Assembly: GCA_009829735.1 (NCBI GenBank)
Contig: CM020620.1
Span: 25,208,020 to 25,272,019 of the forward strand
Length of the DNA stretch: 64,000 bases
Direction: 5' to 3'
From: Pyropia yezoensis
Lineage: Eukaryota > Rhodophyta > Bangiophyceae > Bangiales > Bangiaceae
The notes beneath the pieces are model-generated. The model made no database searches. It had not been told where the DNA came from and worked only from the letters and a program-made list of their open reading frames with translations. Both the position numbers and the translations under genes were made by a program. Below, in pieces: positions 10,567-21,050 of the stretch; positions within the stretch are counted from its first letter, which is position 1; each line of letters begins with the position of its first letter.

Positions 10567-13500
10567 TTACAACGACGAGCGGGGCGGGATCAGCCCAGGC
10601 CCCTCTTTGCCACCCCCCTCCAGCATGGCAGGTGCAGACGGTGCGGGGGCGACAGGGATGGCCAACCCGCCCATGATGTCGTCATCATCATCCTCTTCCA
10701 GCCCCTTGAAGACGTCCAGGTTGGAAAGGTCCTCCCCACCGGCCGTGCTCGCCACCGCCTTGGGCTGCGTCCAGGATGGGGCGCCGCTGGGTCCAGGCGC
10801 CGTCAGAGTCCGGAGCACCCCCGCCGCGGGGGTACGACCGCCAAGAGAGCCCCCATCGTCGAGCCCGCTCGCCAGACCACCATCGCCACCCGCGCCCGCG
10901 GAGCGTGGCGAAGGCGGGCTCGGCTGCCGCCGTGGCGTCGGGGACGGCTCCAAGGCGTCCTCGCCATCGCTGCTGGCAAAGGTGCGGACACGTTTGCGGC
11001 GGGCCAGGGCACCAGCCGGCCGCTGGCCGAGCCGCATCACGGCGCTCGCATCCGCCACAGGAGCAAACCCGTGCTCTGCAGTCGTCGGCACGCTGAGGCT
11101 GCCTCGAGGTCCAACGGCCGACGCGGGGGTGGCCACGGGGGAGCGCTCCGGGCTGACTCCCACCGCGACGCCCCTCAAGACTTCTTCGTTCCGCTCCGCT
11201 CGTGCCGCGTCACCGTCTCGAAACAGGGCGGGTGTTGCTGTGGGTGTGGAAAAGGCAGAAGCAGGAGCGTGTCGCCCAGATCCGCTGCCAGGACCAGTGC
11301 CGCGGGCGAAAGGAGAAATTTCGTCGTCAGACGGCACTCCTGGCGAGTCGTCCCTGTCAAGCGTAGCCGACAGCGGGTGGTCCGTGTCCTCATGGTCCGC
11401 GTCGAATGGGGCACCACTAGCGCTTGCGTCGTCAGACTCGTCCATGTTCGCGGCCCCAGCAGACCCGTCGGCTGCAAGCGGTGCCCAGGCGCGGGTCCGA
11501 ACAGCGTCTTCCAGCTTCAGTTTGGTCTGCAAGAACGTAGCGTAGGCCTTGTATGCAGCGTCCGGCTCGGTGGGAAACGGGGCGTGCAGGGCGCTGCCAC
11601 CGCCCAGCACCGGCTGTGAGACGGCCGAAGCTTCCACCGCCGCCACTGCAAAGGCCGCATCTTGAGCAGTGGCCCAGTGGCGGCGAAACATGAGGCGCGC
11701 ATGCGCGACGGTCAGGCGGATCAGGGCCTCCATCAGTCGAACGGTTGTCCGCGCCACGTTACGTCCGTCCCCACCACGCTCCGCAGAGTAGTAGCGCGAG
11801 AGAATGAGACGAGCCTCCCTGGATAGCCGTGGGTGCAGCCGGTTCTTCACATAAAATACGTACTGACGCAGCCGCTCCAACGGCCACCGCGCCGCAGCGG
11901 CAGACGCTTCCGCGACGGCAGCCGCCCCGGAGAGGCGACATCCGTCAAGGATGAAAGTGGAAAGGGCCTTGTCCCACGTCTCATCGTGCCGGTCCAGCAG
12001 CGTGAGGACAACGTCAAAGCGCGAAAGTAGAGGAGCAGCAATGGCCAGCTCAATGGGGAGCGTCCTGGACATAGCGCCCGCCCCCCCGGCAGACACACCG
12101 TCGGCCGGATGCGAGCGGTCACCAGGGGTGGAAAATACATCCGTCGAAGGCACGTAGATGGTGGTTCCGAGCTTGCCAGACTTGGGGTTCACCGCCGCGA
12201 ACACCGTCGTGCGAGTACTGAGCGTACACACCAGCCCGGCCTTGGCCACACTTAGCGTCTGCTGCTCCATCGCCTCGTGGATGCTCCCGCGGTCACTTTC
12301 TCGGATCGAGTCAAACTCGTCAATACAGCACAGGCCACCGTCGGCGAGCACCAGCGCGCCTGCGTCCAGCATCCACTGGCCACTGCCTGCGTCGCGCACA
12401 GCAGACGTCGTCAGCCCCGCCGACGTCGTGCCAATGCCCGTCGTCAACACTGCGCGTGGCGACAGCAGTGCCGCGTAGCGAAGGATCTGGGACTTCGCCG
12501 TTCCCGGGTCACCAACAATGAGAAGGTGGCTCTCGCCGCGAATGTTGGTACCAGACTCGTCGCGGCGCGCGACACCGCCGATCAAGGACATCGCGACAAT
12601 CAACTTGGTGATGTACATCCCGTACAACTGCGGGCAAAGGGACTGGAGAACGATGTCACGACCAGCCAGGGGAGTAGTCCGATGTTGCTCCCAAAAACGC
12701 TCAAAGCCTTCAATGGCCTCGTCCGTCAGCTGCAGAAAGGACTTGCGCGCGTTGGTCAACGACACCCCAGTTGCCGCCAGCATCAGCTCCACGTCACTAC
12801 GCTGGCCCTGCGTTGGATTGCGGTGCCAGCGGCGATGAAGGATGCCCACAACCTCCACGTCGTCTCCCGGTTTGACGCTGTCCGCCAGCTCGTCCGTGAG
12901 GACGACCAAGAGTGATCGGGGCACGGAGCCTACGCCCAGGCTCTTGATTTGCTCCTGCAGCTTAATCTCCTGGTACTCGCGGCAGCTGAACGCTCGCTCC
13001 TCCCGGTTGAAGCGAGTGCCCCCACATGCCTTGCGACCGGGCAACTGTGCGGGGCACACAGACGGCAACCGGAACTCACCACGCTGCGCAATATCACCAG
13101 ACAGGGGAAACACGTGGCCGCACTTGGCGCAGCTGTACGTCCGGTCAACCTCGCACATCATCACCCCGCCCGTCCGGATGACCGTGCCCGTGACACAGAT
13201 GAAGGTACCCACGTCGGCCGAACGTAAAGCGCTGACAGCGCGGAGCATGCGACTGGGGACACTCACAACCCGGACGTGCGCGTTGCACTTGACCGTCAGT
13301 AGGGTGCCGTCTGCGGCTTCCCCGTCCAGGCGCGCCGCGAGCGTCGTCTGGGCGTCGCGGCCGGCCTCGTCCAGCAGCGGCAGCATGGAAACCGGGTGAG
13401 ACAGCACCTTAAGGATGGTCGCGTGGACCGCGTGTGGGATGAGGTCAATCTCCACGCTGTAGTGTGCGGCCGCGTCGCGCTCCCGGAGAACTTGTATCAG

Positions 13501-13805
13501 CCGGTCCTCGTACTCGCGTATCAAAAACTCTTCAAAGAACTGCACGTCCTCACTGCGCAGAGCCCAGAAGCAGAGTTGAGCAGCCACAGTGGGATGAAGA
13601 AAGAAAGAAACAGACAAACCAAAAGCAAACACATATTAGTGACCATCATGGTCACTAGATGTGCAGAGAGCGTCAACCGACCGACTTTGCAGACGGGGCC
13701 CACTGCCGGGCCATGCATACAGAAGAACCAAAACAGAGAATGGCGTGCTCCCAACAGTCCCTACCTTGGTAGCGCACTCCCAACGTCGAACTCCAGCGAC
13801 GCCAT
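10567..13805 (-). CDS. MCM9: MCM9 DNA helicase, two exons
   Basis: MCM-family AAA+ helicase that acts with MCM8 in homologous recombination and replication-associated repair. The exons are 13805-13765 (encoding MASLEFDVGSALP) and 13552-10567, with a 212-bp GT-AG intron; the total is 1008 residues. A zinc-finger type motif is at C155/C158/C180/C190. Walker A GDPGTAKS is at 361-368, Walker B CCIDEF at 422-427, and the arginine-finger motif LLSRFD at 522-527. The segment CREYQEIKLQEQIKSLGVGS and the motif VGILHRRW mark it as MCM9, not MCM2-7. An insertion at about 475-505 sits between the ATPase motifs. The long Ser/Pro-rich C-terminal tail (from about 690) is low in conservation. It shares a 544-bp upstream region with the divergent ARL2 gene. 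Confidence 0.92.
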
Positions 13806-14349
13806 CCCGACGGCTCAGCCGACGCGAATACCACAGTGGGGTGTGGCTCCTCACGAGCGGCAACCGCTTCCAGCGGCAACTGCAGCGTGCCGCTCACAGG
13901 TCAGTCAACCGCGACTGGGCATGCTGGTCACCCGGGGGATGAGCCCGTGCTTGGGCACGCGGGGACCGTCGGACCGGCAGATGATGGCTCTTGACTGGGC
14001 TCGGGGCGCCACGAGGGAGCGGAAGAGCTGGCGCGATTAGGTTCTGGAGCGCCCGAGTCCTACAGCGCCAGCCGCACTGCGCTATGCATGTAATTGACGC
14101 GTCAAATTCATGCAAACCCCGTGTCGACCGTCGTCGCGCCCGCCATCGGCCGTCCCACCACTTTCTGCAGCGGGCGCACGCTGACACGGCTCACCTTACG
14201 ACCAGACCCACCCGCCTATCGCTACCATCTTGCCTCCACCTCTTCTTCCTATCCTCCTCAGACTGTTCTTTTTGAGCGGACTGGTGTGTATTCTTGTTTA
14301 CTCGTGCAGTGCGGTGACGCCTCCTGTTTTTCCGCTTCCTCTCGGAGTG
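13806..14349. promoter_or_regulatory. Bidirectional promoter region between MCM9 and ARL2, with a perfect ACGCGT palindrome
   Basis: The two start codons face away from each other across 544 bp. At 14094-14105 lies the perfect 12-base palindrome TTGACGCGTCAA, whose core ACGCGT is the cell-cycle box bound by MBF in yeast. Whether red algae use this box is unknown, so the regulatory meaning is inference. A CT-rich stretch runs from about 14225 to 14270. Confidence 0.4.
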
Positions 14350-15165
14350 ATGGGCCTCCTCACCATCCTCCGCAAGCTCAAGGCGCGCCAGCGCCACATG
14401 CGCCTGCTGCTGCTTGGTCTGGACAATGCCGGAAAGACTTCTGTGATGCACGCGCTCCTGGGCACCCCCCCTCTCGGCGTAGACGGGGAGCCTACCCCCA
14501 TCGCGCCGACCGTCGGGTTCGACATTCACACGCTGACGGTGGGGTCCCCGGTCAGCGACTCGGCCGCCGGCACCACCGCTTCCCTCTCCGTCCCGGGCGG
14601 TGGCGATATCGGCGACGGGTCGGCTGCCACCAACACGATCCACGTGTGGGACGTGGGTGGCCAAGCGTCCATCCGGCCCTTTTGGCGCAACTATTTTGAC
14701 GCCACGGACGGGCTGCTCTTCGTCGTTGACGCCGCGGACCCCGCGCGCCTCCCCGCTGCCGGCCGCGTGATGGCGCAGGTGTGCAAGGAGGAGCGCCTCG
14801 CCGGCGTGCCGCTGTGCGTGCTCGCCAACAAGCAGGACGTGCCGGGTGCCATGGACGCGAGGTCCGTGGCAGCAGCACTGGGGCTCCTTGGCGAGGAGGG
14901 GCGGGGCGCTCAAGGGGAGGAGGAGGGGGGGGTAGGTCTGATTGGCGACAAGCGCCACTGGATGGTGTTTCCATGCACCGCCATGGGCGGCGGCGGTGGC
15001 TGGCGGGGGGACACCCCGGTGGAGGGTGGTGGCGGCGGGAATGGGGCTCTTCCCTTGCCCACGGGTGCGACGGCGGACCGCGTGGACCTGGCCGTCCGAG
15101 GCTTGGCCGAGGGCGTCGGCTGGCTGGTTGCCGACGTGTCTGCGCGACTGTTTGAGGGGCTCTAA
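14350..15165 (+). CDS. ARL2: ARL2-type ADP-ribosylation-factor-like GTPase with large inserts
   Basis: Small GTPase of the ARF family; ARL2 acts with tubulin cofactors in tubulin folding and microtubule assembly. The start MGLLTILRKLKARQRHMRLL matches the ARL2 N-terminus, so I place it at 14350, although the frame is open further upstream. G1 is GLDNAGKT at about 23-30, switch I IAPTVGF, switch II WDVGGQ, and G4 NKQD. The encoded 271 residues exceed the usual 184 for two reasons. About 30 residues (Ser/Gly/Ala-rich) are inserted in the interswitch hairpin between VGF and WDVGGQ, and two Gly/Glu-rich blocks interrupt the region before the C-terminal helix. Key nucleotide-binding residues are intact. 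It has no intron. Confidence 0.92.
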   Translation: MGLLTILRKLKARQRHMRLLLLGLDNAGKTSVMHALLGTPPLGVDGEPTPIAPTVGFDIHTLTVGSPVSDSAAGTTASLSVPGGGDIGDGSAATNTIHVWDVGGQASIRPFWRNYFDATDGLLFVVDAADPARLPAAGRVMAQVCKEERLAGVPLCVLANKQDVPGAMDARSVAAALGLLGEEGRGAQGEEEGGVGLIGDKRHWMVFPCTAMGGGGGWRGDTPVEGGGGGNGALPLPTGATADRVDLAVRGLAEGVGWLVADVSARLFEGL

Positions 15166-15192
15166 CGCACGCCCCGCGCGCGCACAAGGCGT

Positions 15193-17103
15193 TTATTGAA
15201 TACTCCTCCCCCGGGGTCTCGCCCCCGCCCCGCCGGCCGCTTCGGCCGCCTCGTCTGCCTGCTTGGCCTTTTGTGGGTTGAGCTGCCGGAACCGCTGGTC
15301 CGTCTCCTCCACGACAAAGTCGGGGTTGGTGAAGAGGCTGGCAAAGCGGACGTCAGCCAGCGCGTCGTCTGGCTCGGCCACCTTGCCAGATGGCGCCACC
15401 GCCGCGTCACCCGCCGCGTCAGCACTGCCAGCCGCGGCGGGCGTGGCGGAGGTCGCGCCGGCGCCGCGGCGGCGTGCGTTTTCGGCCCTGCGGGCCTCGC
15501 GGGCGGCGAGCAGCCCCGCCGCAAGCGCAGCGTTGACTTTGGGCAACGGCGTGGCGGCCTTTCGGGTGGCCACCACCGCCCCAATCCGGCTCTCCTGCTC
15601 CCGCTCCACCGCCTCGGCTGCCCGCCGGGAGCGGTACTCATCGTAGGCAAACGGAGACGCCGCGTCGGCGGCCTTGCGGTACAGCCGCAGGTCCACAAAG
15701 AAGCCGTGGAGGTAGGGCTTGGCAAGCGGGGTGCCCTTGAGAGACTCGAGGCCGAGCTCCCCCAGCTCCGTGTCGGTAACGAACTTGTAATTGGCATACA
15801 CCGAGTCTGCCGCCCCACCCACGGGCAGGGCGCCCGCGCCGCCGCCACCAGCCGAGCCGCCTTCGCCCGCCACGCGCCGCGCCCTCGCGGCCGCCTCCTC
15901 CGCCTCGTCAGCCTCGTCGGTAAAGGCGTCGAGGTGGGAGCACCATCTCGGGGCGGGGCCCAACGCGGGGATGTAATAGGAGCGCACCCGGGGGGCCTCG
16001 ACCGCCACGCACACCAGGCCGCTGGCACCAGGGATGGCGGTGTGGGCGATACGTGCGTCGGGCTCAACGACCGCCACCGTCTCCCCTGCGGACCGGCCCC
16101 ACACTTTGAGCGCGTGAGCGTCGGCCGACAGGGCGTGGCGGCCGTCCGCGTGGAGCTTCAGAGACACCACCGGCGAGTCGTAGCCGTGGTCCTTGACCAG
16201 CCGCGCCCGCGGGGAGCGGAGGTCGAACAGTAGCACGTGGCCGCTGCCGGTGCCGACACCCATCGTGAGGCCGTCGGCAGAGTCAAAGCGGAGCGACGTG
16301 ACCGACGCGGGCGGAGGCGCAGCCGGGTGCGCCCCTGGCCGCTCAGATGGCGACACGCCCGCCGCCGCAAGCGCGGCGGCCACGTCCAGCCGCCCTGCCG
16401 GCTGGTCCCGCCCCGCCGCGCCGGTCAGCGTCCGCGGGTCCCACACCTCCACGACGCCCCCGTCGCCACCAAAGGCCACCAGGTGGTTGATAGGGTTCAC
16501 GCCCACCACATTGTTGCCTCTTGCATCGTCCCGGGCGCCCCCCCCCGATGATGCCCCCGACCGGGTGCGGAGGGGGGGCATGAACATGCCGCGCTCCAGA
16601 TTGAGCCGGTACACCTCGGGGCCCGCGGCGGCCACAAACACCTCGGCGGTGGGGGCGTGGATGGCGAGGTCTCGGCCAAAGCGGGGCACCCGCACCGAAA
16701 AGTGGGCACCCATCTGGGAGTGCAGCGCCAGTCGCCGGTCGGCGGTGAGGAGGGCAAGCTTGCGCCAGTCGTCGGTCAGGGCCTGAAAGTCCACAATGTC
16801 CGCGTCCAGGTGGCGACGGAACTTTAGCGACAGCTGCCGGACGTCAAAGCAGCGTAGCTGAGGGGGGTAGGAGCCCGACAGGAACACATGCTCCCCGTCG
16901 GGGGTAGCCTTGACCCGCGATGTCACGGTCGGGCACTCGAAGTCTTGCAGTAGGTCCACCCCACGTGAGAGCTCCGCCTTGCGGCGGGCGCGCTTGGCGA
17001 GGCCGCCAGTAAGACCCCCAATGGCCTCGGGCTCGGATGCGCCAGCGACACCCGAGACGTCAAAGACGCGCACGGTGCTGGCACCCACGCCGACCAGGGC
17101 CAT
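15193..17103 (-). CDS. NOL10: NOL10/ENP2 nucleolar WD-repeat protein (SSU processome)
   Basis: Nucleolar protein needed for early 18S rRNA processing in the small-subunit processome. The 636-residue single-exon product opens with the conserved VRVFDVSG and the LLQDFECPTVTSRVKATPDG segment. WD-type blades follow (ATPDGEHVFLSGSYPPQLRC, NPINHLVAFGGDGGVVEVWD, LHADGRHALSADAHALKVWG), and an NUC153-type motif near the end (FASLFTNPDFVVEE, then LNP, at about 584-610). Length is close to the family norm of 650-700. Its stop lies 27 bp from that of ARL2 on the other strand, so the two 3' UTRs must overlap. Confidence 0.92.
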   Translation of the reverse strand: MALVGVGASTVRVFDVSGVAGASEPEAIGGLTGGLAKRARRKAELSRGVDLLQDFECPTVTSRVKATPDGEHVFLSGSYPPQLRCFDVRQLSLKFRRHLDADIVDFQALTDDWRKLALLTADRRLALHSQMGAHFSVRVPRFGRDLAIHAPTAEVFVAAAGPEVYRLNLERGMFMPPLRTRSGASSGGGARDDARGNNVVGVNPINHLVAFGGDGGVVEVWDPRTLTGAAGRDQPAGRLDVAAALAAAGVSPSERPGAHPAAPPPASVTSLRFDSADGLTMGVGTGSGHVLLFDLRSPRARLVKDHGYDSPVVSLKLHADGRHALSADAHALKVWGRSAGETVAVVEPDARIAHTAIPGASGLVCVAVEAPRVRSYYIPALGPAPRWCSHLDAFTDEADEAEEAAARARRVAGEGGSAGGGGAGALPVGGAADSVYANYKFVTDTELGELGLESLKGTPLAKPYLHGFFVDLRLYRKAADAASPFAYDEYRSRRAAEAVEREQESRIGAVVATRKAATPLPKVNAALAAGLLAAREARRAENARRRGAGATSATPAAAGSADAAGDAAVAPSGKVAEPDDALADVRFASLFTNPDFVVEETDQRFRQLNPQKAKQADEAAEAAGGAGARPRGRSIQ

Positions 17104-17633
17104 GGTGGGCGAGGCGTGGGGACAGCCACAGAGTAGGGTGGGGGGAGAGAGGCTGGCACGAGGGGGTATGCAGCGAAGAAGGGAACAACGTCAGTAGGTT
17201 GGAGAGGTCCCCAGGGGTGGGCGGGGGGGAAGAGAGGTGTCCACGGCGGCCACTGGCCGGTTGTATGCAGTGGGAGACGTGCCTCTGCCGAAGGCGCTGA
17301 GGCTCTGCGTGGGCGGAGACGCCGACCAGAGTGGGGGACGCCGGCGACATTGAGCTTAAGTCGGGCTGAAAAAGTGAAAATTTTGGTCGGAAGTGGACTT
17401 CTTGATCCTCACATTATTTTCCCGATGACAAACTTGTTGAAGGTTTTTCCACAGAAATGGCAGCCAATGGGCGTGCTGCTGCTGCGAAGCTGTCGCACCG
17501 CGCGAGCAAGCAAACAGCGCGACCAGAAACTGGGTCCTTGCTCGACCCTACTTACTGCCGTCATCCAGACCTGCACCGAGACTGTCCCTGTCTTGCGCCC
17601 TTGATCGGCGGCCAGCCGCCGCACTGCAGCTGC
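17104..17633. promoter_or_regulatory. Shared upstream region of NOL10 and VPS26
   Basis: Divergent start codons at 17103 (-) and 17634 (+) leave 530 bp. I see no clear TATA box. An in-frame open extension upstream of the VPS26 start is probably leader, because the conserved N-terminus begins at the chosen ATG. Confidence 0.4.
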
Positions 17634-19062
17634 ATGGAGGCGGCGCTGGGCCTTCTAGGCTTAGGCCACCCCGTCTCGATCCAACTGGAGCTTGACGGCG
17701 CTGCAGATCGTCGACACACTCGTGTCGGGGGCGCTGGGGATGGGGGCGCGGGCATCGGCCTGGGGGGTAAGGGGGCTGACGGTGCGGGCGGCCACCGGCC
17801 TGGACACGGCGGCGGTGCTGGTGGGGACCATGGTCATGGAGGTAGTGGGGGCGGCGGCGTGCAGCTGCTACCCGTCTACACGGAGCGGGAGACTGTGGCG
17901 GGCCGCCTGTCCCTGGCAGTCAAGGAGGGCAAAGCCATTGCGCACCTCGGGGTGACTGTGGAGTTTGTGGGCGCCATTGATATGGTTTATGACCGTGAGC
18001 AGTCCACGGAGTTCACCTCCCTGGTGCGCGACGTGGACGACGCGGGCACCCTGACGGGCACGCGGCAGTACGCCTTTTCGTTTCCGGGGGTGGAAAAGGC
18101 GTACGACACGTACGCGGGTATCAACGTGCGGCTTCGCTACTTTGTGCGCGTCACGGTGGTGCGGCCGCAGTACACACCGAACGTGGTGCGGGAGTTTGAT
18201 ATCGCCGTGCAGCACGTGGACGATGAGCGGGAAGGGGGCGGCGGGGGGGCCGGCACGATGCCGGGCGGTGGGAACGGCAGGCCCTCTGCCGTTGCCTCCC
18301 CTTCCTCAGGGGCGGTGTCTGCGTCGCCGTCGCGTCTCAGCGCGCCAATACGGATGGAAGTGGGCATTGAGGACGCCCTGCACATTGAGTTTGAGTTCAA
18401 CAAGAGCCACTACCACCTGGCCGACGTGCTGCTGGGAAAGGTCTTCTTCCTCTTGGTGCGCATCAAGATCAAGCGGATGGAGGTGGAGATCCGCAAGCGT
18501 GAAAGCGCCGGTTCTGGCGCGTCCGTGTACAATGACACGGACACGGTCGCCAAGTTTGAAGTCATGGACGGGGCACCTGTACGGGGGGAGTGCATCCCCA
18601 TACGCATGTTCTTGGCTGCGTACCCTGCACTCACACCGTACGCTTGGCAGGGGGGGTGGAGGGGTCTGACGAAGGGGATTTTTGCTTGCTGTCTGTCTGT
18701 TTCTCTACTCGCTGCGGATTGCCCTGTGGGTGGTGGTGGCGTACCCCACATGACGGTGTGCGGCATGTTCATGCGTGCGCCCCGTGTCCGCTGTGCCAGC
18801 CAACATGGGCTGTCCGACAGAGGGGTAGTGGCTCGAACGCTGCCATCTCACGTTTCTCAAGCTAACGCGACCTTGACACGAACACGTTTTGCCGCCGTGA
18901 GCTCCCTTGTGCGTCGCATTGCCGACCCACAGAACCTACCGGTCCGTGAACAACAAGTTCTCCGTCAAGTATTATGTCAACCTGGTGCTCGTCGACGAGG
19001 AGGATCGGCGCTACTTCAAGCAATCCGAAATCCACTTGAGGCGGGTTTCTCTGGTTGACTAG
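17634..19062 (+). CDS. VPS26: VPS26 retromer subunit, two exons
   Basis: Arrestin-fold subunit of the retromer coat, which retrieves cargo from endosomes. The exons are 17634-18637 and 18933-19062; the GT-AG intron splits a codon and the junction restores [16 protein letters not shown], matching the family. The product is 377 residues. Diagnostic segments are [64 protein letters not shown] and [20 protein letters not shown]. Two non-conserved inserts are present: a Gly/His-rich stretch after the first strand (residues about 30-75), and about 40 Gly/Ser residues in the linker between the two arrestin lobes, before MEVGIED. The protein stops soon after the last conserved strand. Confidence 0.93.
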
Positions 19063-19717
19063 CGGTGCGGTGTACTCGGCGCCGACGGGTGAGCGTCCCG
19101 CCGTCGGAAGCCGCAGCACCACCAATGGGCGGCTCTTCGACTGAGGGTGACGTCAGGCGGGTGGCCGCCAACGCTAGGTGAGCGAGCCCCTCGTAACAAT
19201 GTACAAAGCCATTACCTTCAAGAAATCAACGAGCACCGCGCAGGGGGTACCATCAGCCCGTGCGCGCTGGATGGGGGGTGACGGTGCCCAGCGTCGAACA
19301 GCGCACTGGACGTTAGCTTCTCGCGGATGAAGGGGCCATGAGCTCGTGGCGGCCCCCCACCACCTGCAAGGGCGAGTGCATCAGGCTCCATCCACCCACA
19401 AGTGGAGGCGTAGGGCCCCGCAGCTACAACCTAGGCACGACGCATCGCGACCCCCACGCAGGCGCACCAGGGCTGCTGCCACGCCCCAACCCTTGCCGAG
19501 CCGCGGCCAACCCTCCTCATTGCACTGGTGCAGACAAACCCCCAACGTTGCCCCGCCGCTCGCGGCACCACCGCCCACCACGTTGCCATTCCGGTCGCCA
19601 AATTGCTTCTGAAACCATCACCCGCCTGCTGGTCCACGCAAGACGCACCGCACGCGGTGAGTCTTCCATGCAAAAGGACGCCCGCACCCCGGCCAGCTCC
19701 TTTCCCTCCCGCCGCAG
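19063..19717. other. Intergenic region between convergent VPS26 and uL11m
   Basis: It holds the 3' flanks of both genes. Plus-strand frames such as 19338-19835 run into the uL11m gene in antisense and show no motif. I see nothing else. Confidence 0.5.
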
Positions 19718-20173
19718 TCACCTAACGACCGCCAGGCCACAGCTCCGCGCCGTCCCCATGATGCTCTTGCACATGGACCGCATCGGCAGGTGCGCCAGGT
19801 GCACGTCCTGTACCTTGATCCCGGCGATCGCGTAGACCTGCTTGAGCGTCACTTCTCCCACAGGCGCCGTGGCATTGCCCGGGGAGGATGCACCCTTGGC
19901 TACCCCCGCCACGCTCAGCAGCAGCGACGACACGGGCGGGGAGCGCGTGGTGAAGGTGCACGTGCGGTCGGTGTAGGCAACGATTTTTGTGGTCAGCGGC
20001 AAGCCCGGGCGGTAGGCCGCGGTGGCGGCGTTAAAGTCCTTGCAAAAGGCCATGATGTTCACGCCCATCTGGCCGAGCCGGGGCCCAACAGGGGGGGAGG
20101 GGGCAGCCTGTCCGGCGGGAACCGTCATCTTCACGATCTGCTTGACAACCCGCGCGCCCGCGGCGCCCGACAT
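19718..20173 (-). CDS. Mitochondrial-type ribosomal protein uL11 (L11)
   Basis: Protein of the large-subunit GTPase-associated centre. The start MSGAAGARVVKQIVKMTVPA gives 151 residues, against about 140 in bacteria; an in-frame ATG at 20239 would add 22 residues. Conserved features are AGQAAPSPPVGPRLGQMGVN with the proline pairs of the L11 N-domain, FCKDFNAAT, KGA at the domain boundary, and the C-domain LKQVYAIAGIKVQD ending in SIMGTARSCGLAV. The pattern QMGVNIMAFCK and the RSIIGSARS-like end resemble mitochondrial L11 more than the plastid form. Organelle assignment is inference, as there is no obvious cleavable presequence. Confidence 0.88.
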   Translation of the reverse strand: MSGAAGARVVKQIVKMTVPAGQAAPSPPVGPRLGQMGVNIMAFCKDFNAATAAYRPGLPLTTKIVAYTDRTCTFTTRSPPVSSLLLSVAGVAKGASSPGNATAPVGEVTLKQVYAIAGIKVQDVHLAHLPMRSMCKSIMGTARSCGLAVVR

Positions 20174-20714
20174 GGCGCCAAGTGTATGTGGCAGGAGTGG
20201 CAAGACTGCGGCAACACAGCAGCGATAAGACCTGACCACGGAGACGTGCCAGTAGCGGAACGTCCGCCGACGAAGGTGGTCCCTGTCATCCGCGTCGTCC
20301 GAGCAGAGGCATGGACATCACGCTCGACTCGTGATGTAAGATCACGTAATTATTTTTGTGATCTGATTCGTTATGAACGCGTGATCACACGTCATGCGCG
20401 GTTATCTAGAAAACGCGTGATTGGGGACGTGATTAGGAGTTAAGAATACGACACACATACCTATACATCTCAAAAGGTGACTGGCCCGAACTGTTGTGGC
20501 TCTGCCCTCCTGCCGCGTTCGTTGCCACTGCCCTTCGGGCATGTGCTCCATCGAAGCAGGGTCACAGAGTCGCATAAGGGCATACCCACCCACGTGGACT
20601 AACGGGGAGCCTCACACGAGGCCATATATTGGTTTTCGGTATGCAAGTCCTTCTTATCTTTTGTCACAGCTTGAAAACCACTTCAGCCAATCAGACGAGC
20701 GTATCACCACGCGC
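20174..20714. other. Intergenic region upstream of uL11m
   Basis: The region becomes AT-richer from 20330. It carries several CGTGAT/ATCACG words between 20330 and 20440 that can pair with one another. No gene is supported. Confidence 0.4.
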
Positions 20715-20774
20715 CCGATAGTCAGTTGACTATCGGTGTGACTAAAACTCGCTGCTTTGGTCACTCCGATAGTC
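20715..20774. repeat. Nested palindromes around GACTATCGG
   Basis: Bases 20715-20736 form a 22-base palindrome with a 2-base centre (CCGATAGTCA GT TGACTATCGG). Its right arm is reused: 20728-20742 pairs with 20760-20774 with one mismatch. A further copy of the word (TCGGATAGTCA) lies near 20876-20886 in inverse orientation. This looks like the remnant of a small inverted-repeat element of about 170 bp. Confidence 0.45.
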
Positions 20775-20944
20775 CATGGACCAACGGAGGTCTCCCTGGG
20801 CTTCATATGATTGGCTGTCGCTTCGTTACAATAATATGTTATTTCGCTCCGTAACGTTACATTATAGTCCATTGTCGGATAGTCACGTTGGTGGGTACGC
20901 CCTCAACAAGCACGGCGTTGGCGCGGTGCCCCGATATGTTCCCC

Positions 20945-21027
20945 GACGCCTTCTCGACGCCTTCTCGACGCCTTCTCGACGCCTTCTCGACGCCTTCTCG
21001 ACGCCTTCTCGACGCCTTCTCGACGCC
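20945..21027. repeat. 11-bp tandem repeat, about 7 copies
   Basis: The unit GCCTTCTCGAC is repeated without a visible mismatch about seven times. It sits just outside the left end of the inverted-repeat element that starts at 21051. Confidence 0.9.
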
Positions 21028-21050
21028 GGTACGTCTGCCACCGTGTCACG

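Noticed and set aside
14230..14349. 40-residue N-terminal extension of ARL2 with a hydrophobic stretch
   Set aside because: It could be a signal anchor, but ARL2 proteins begin at MGLLTILRK and the extension is encoded by a CT-rich leader.
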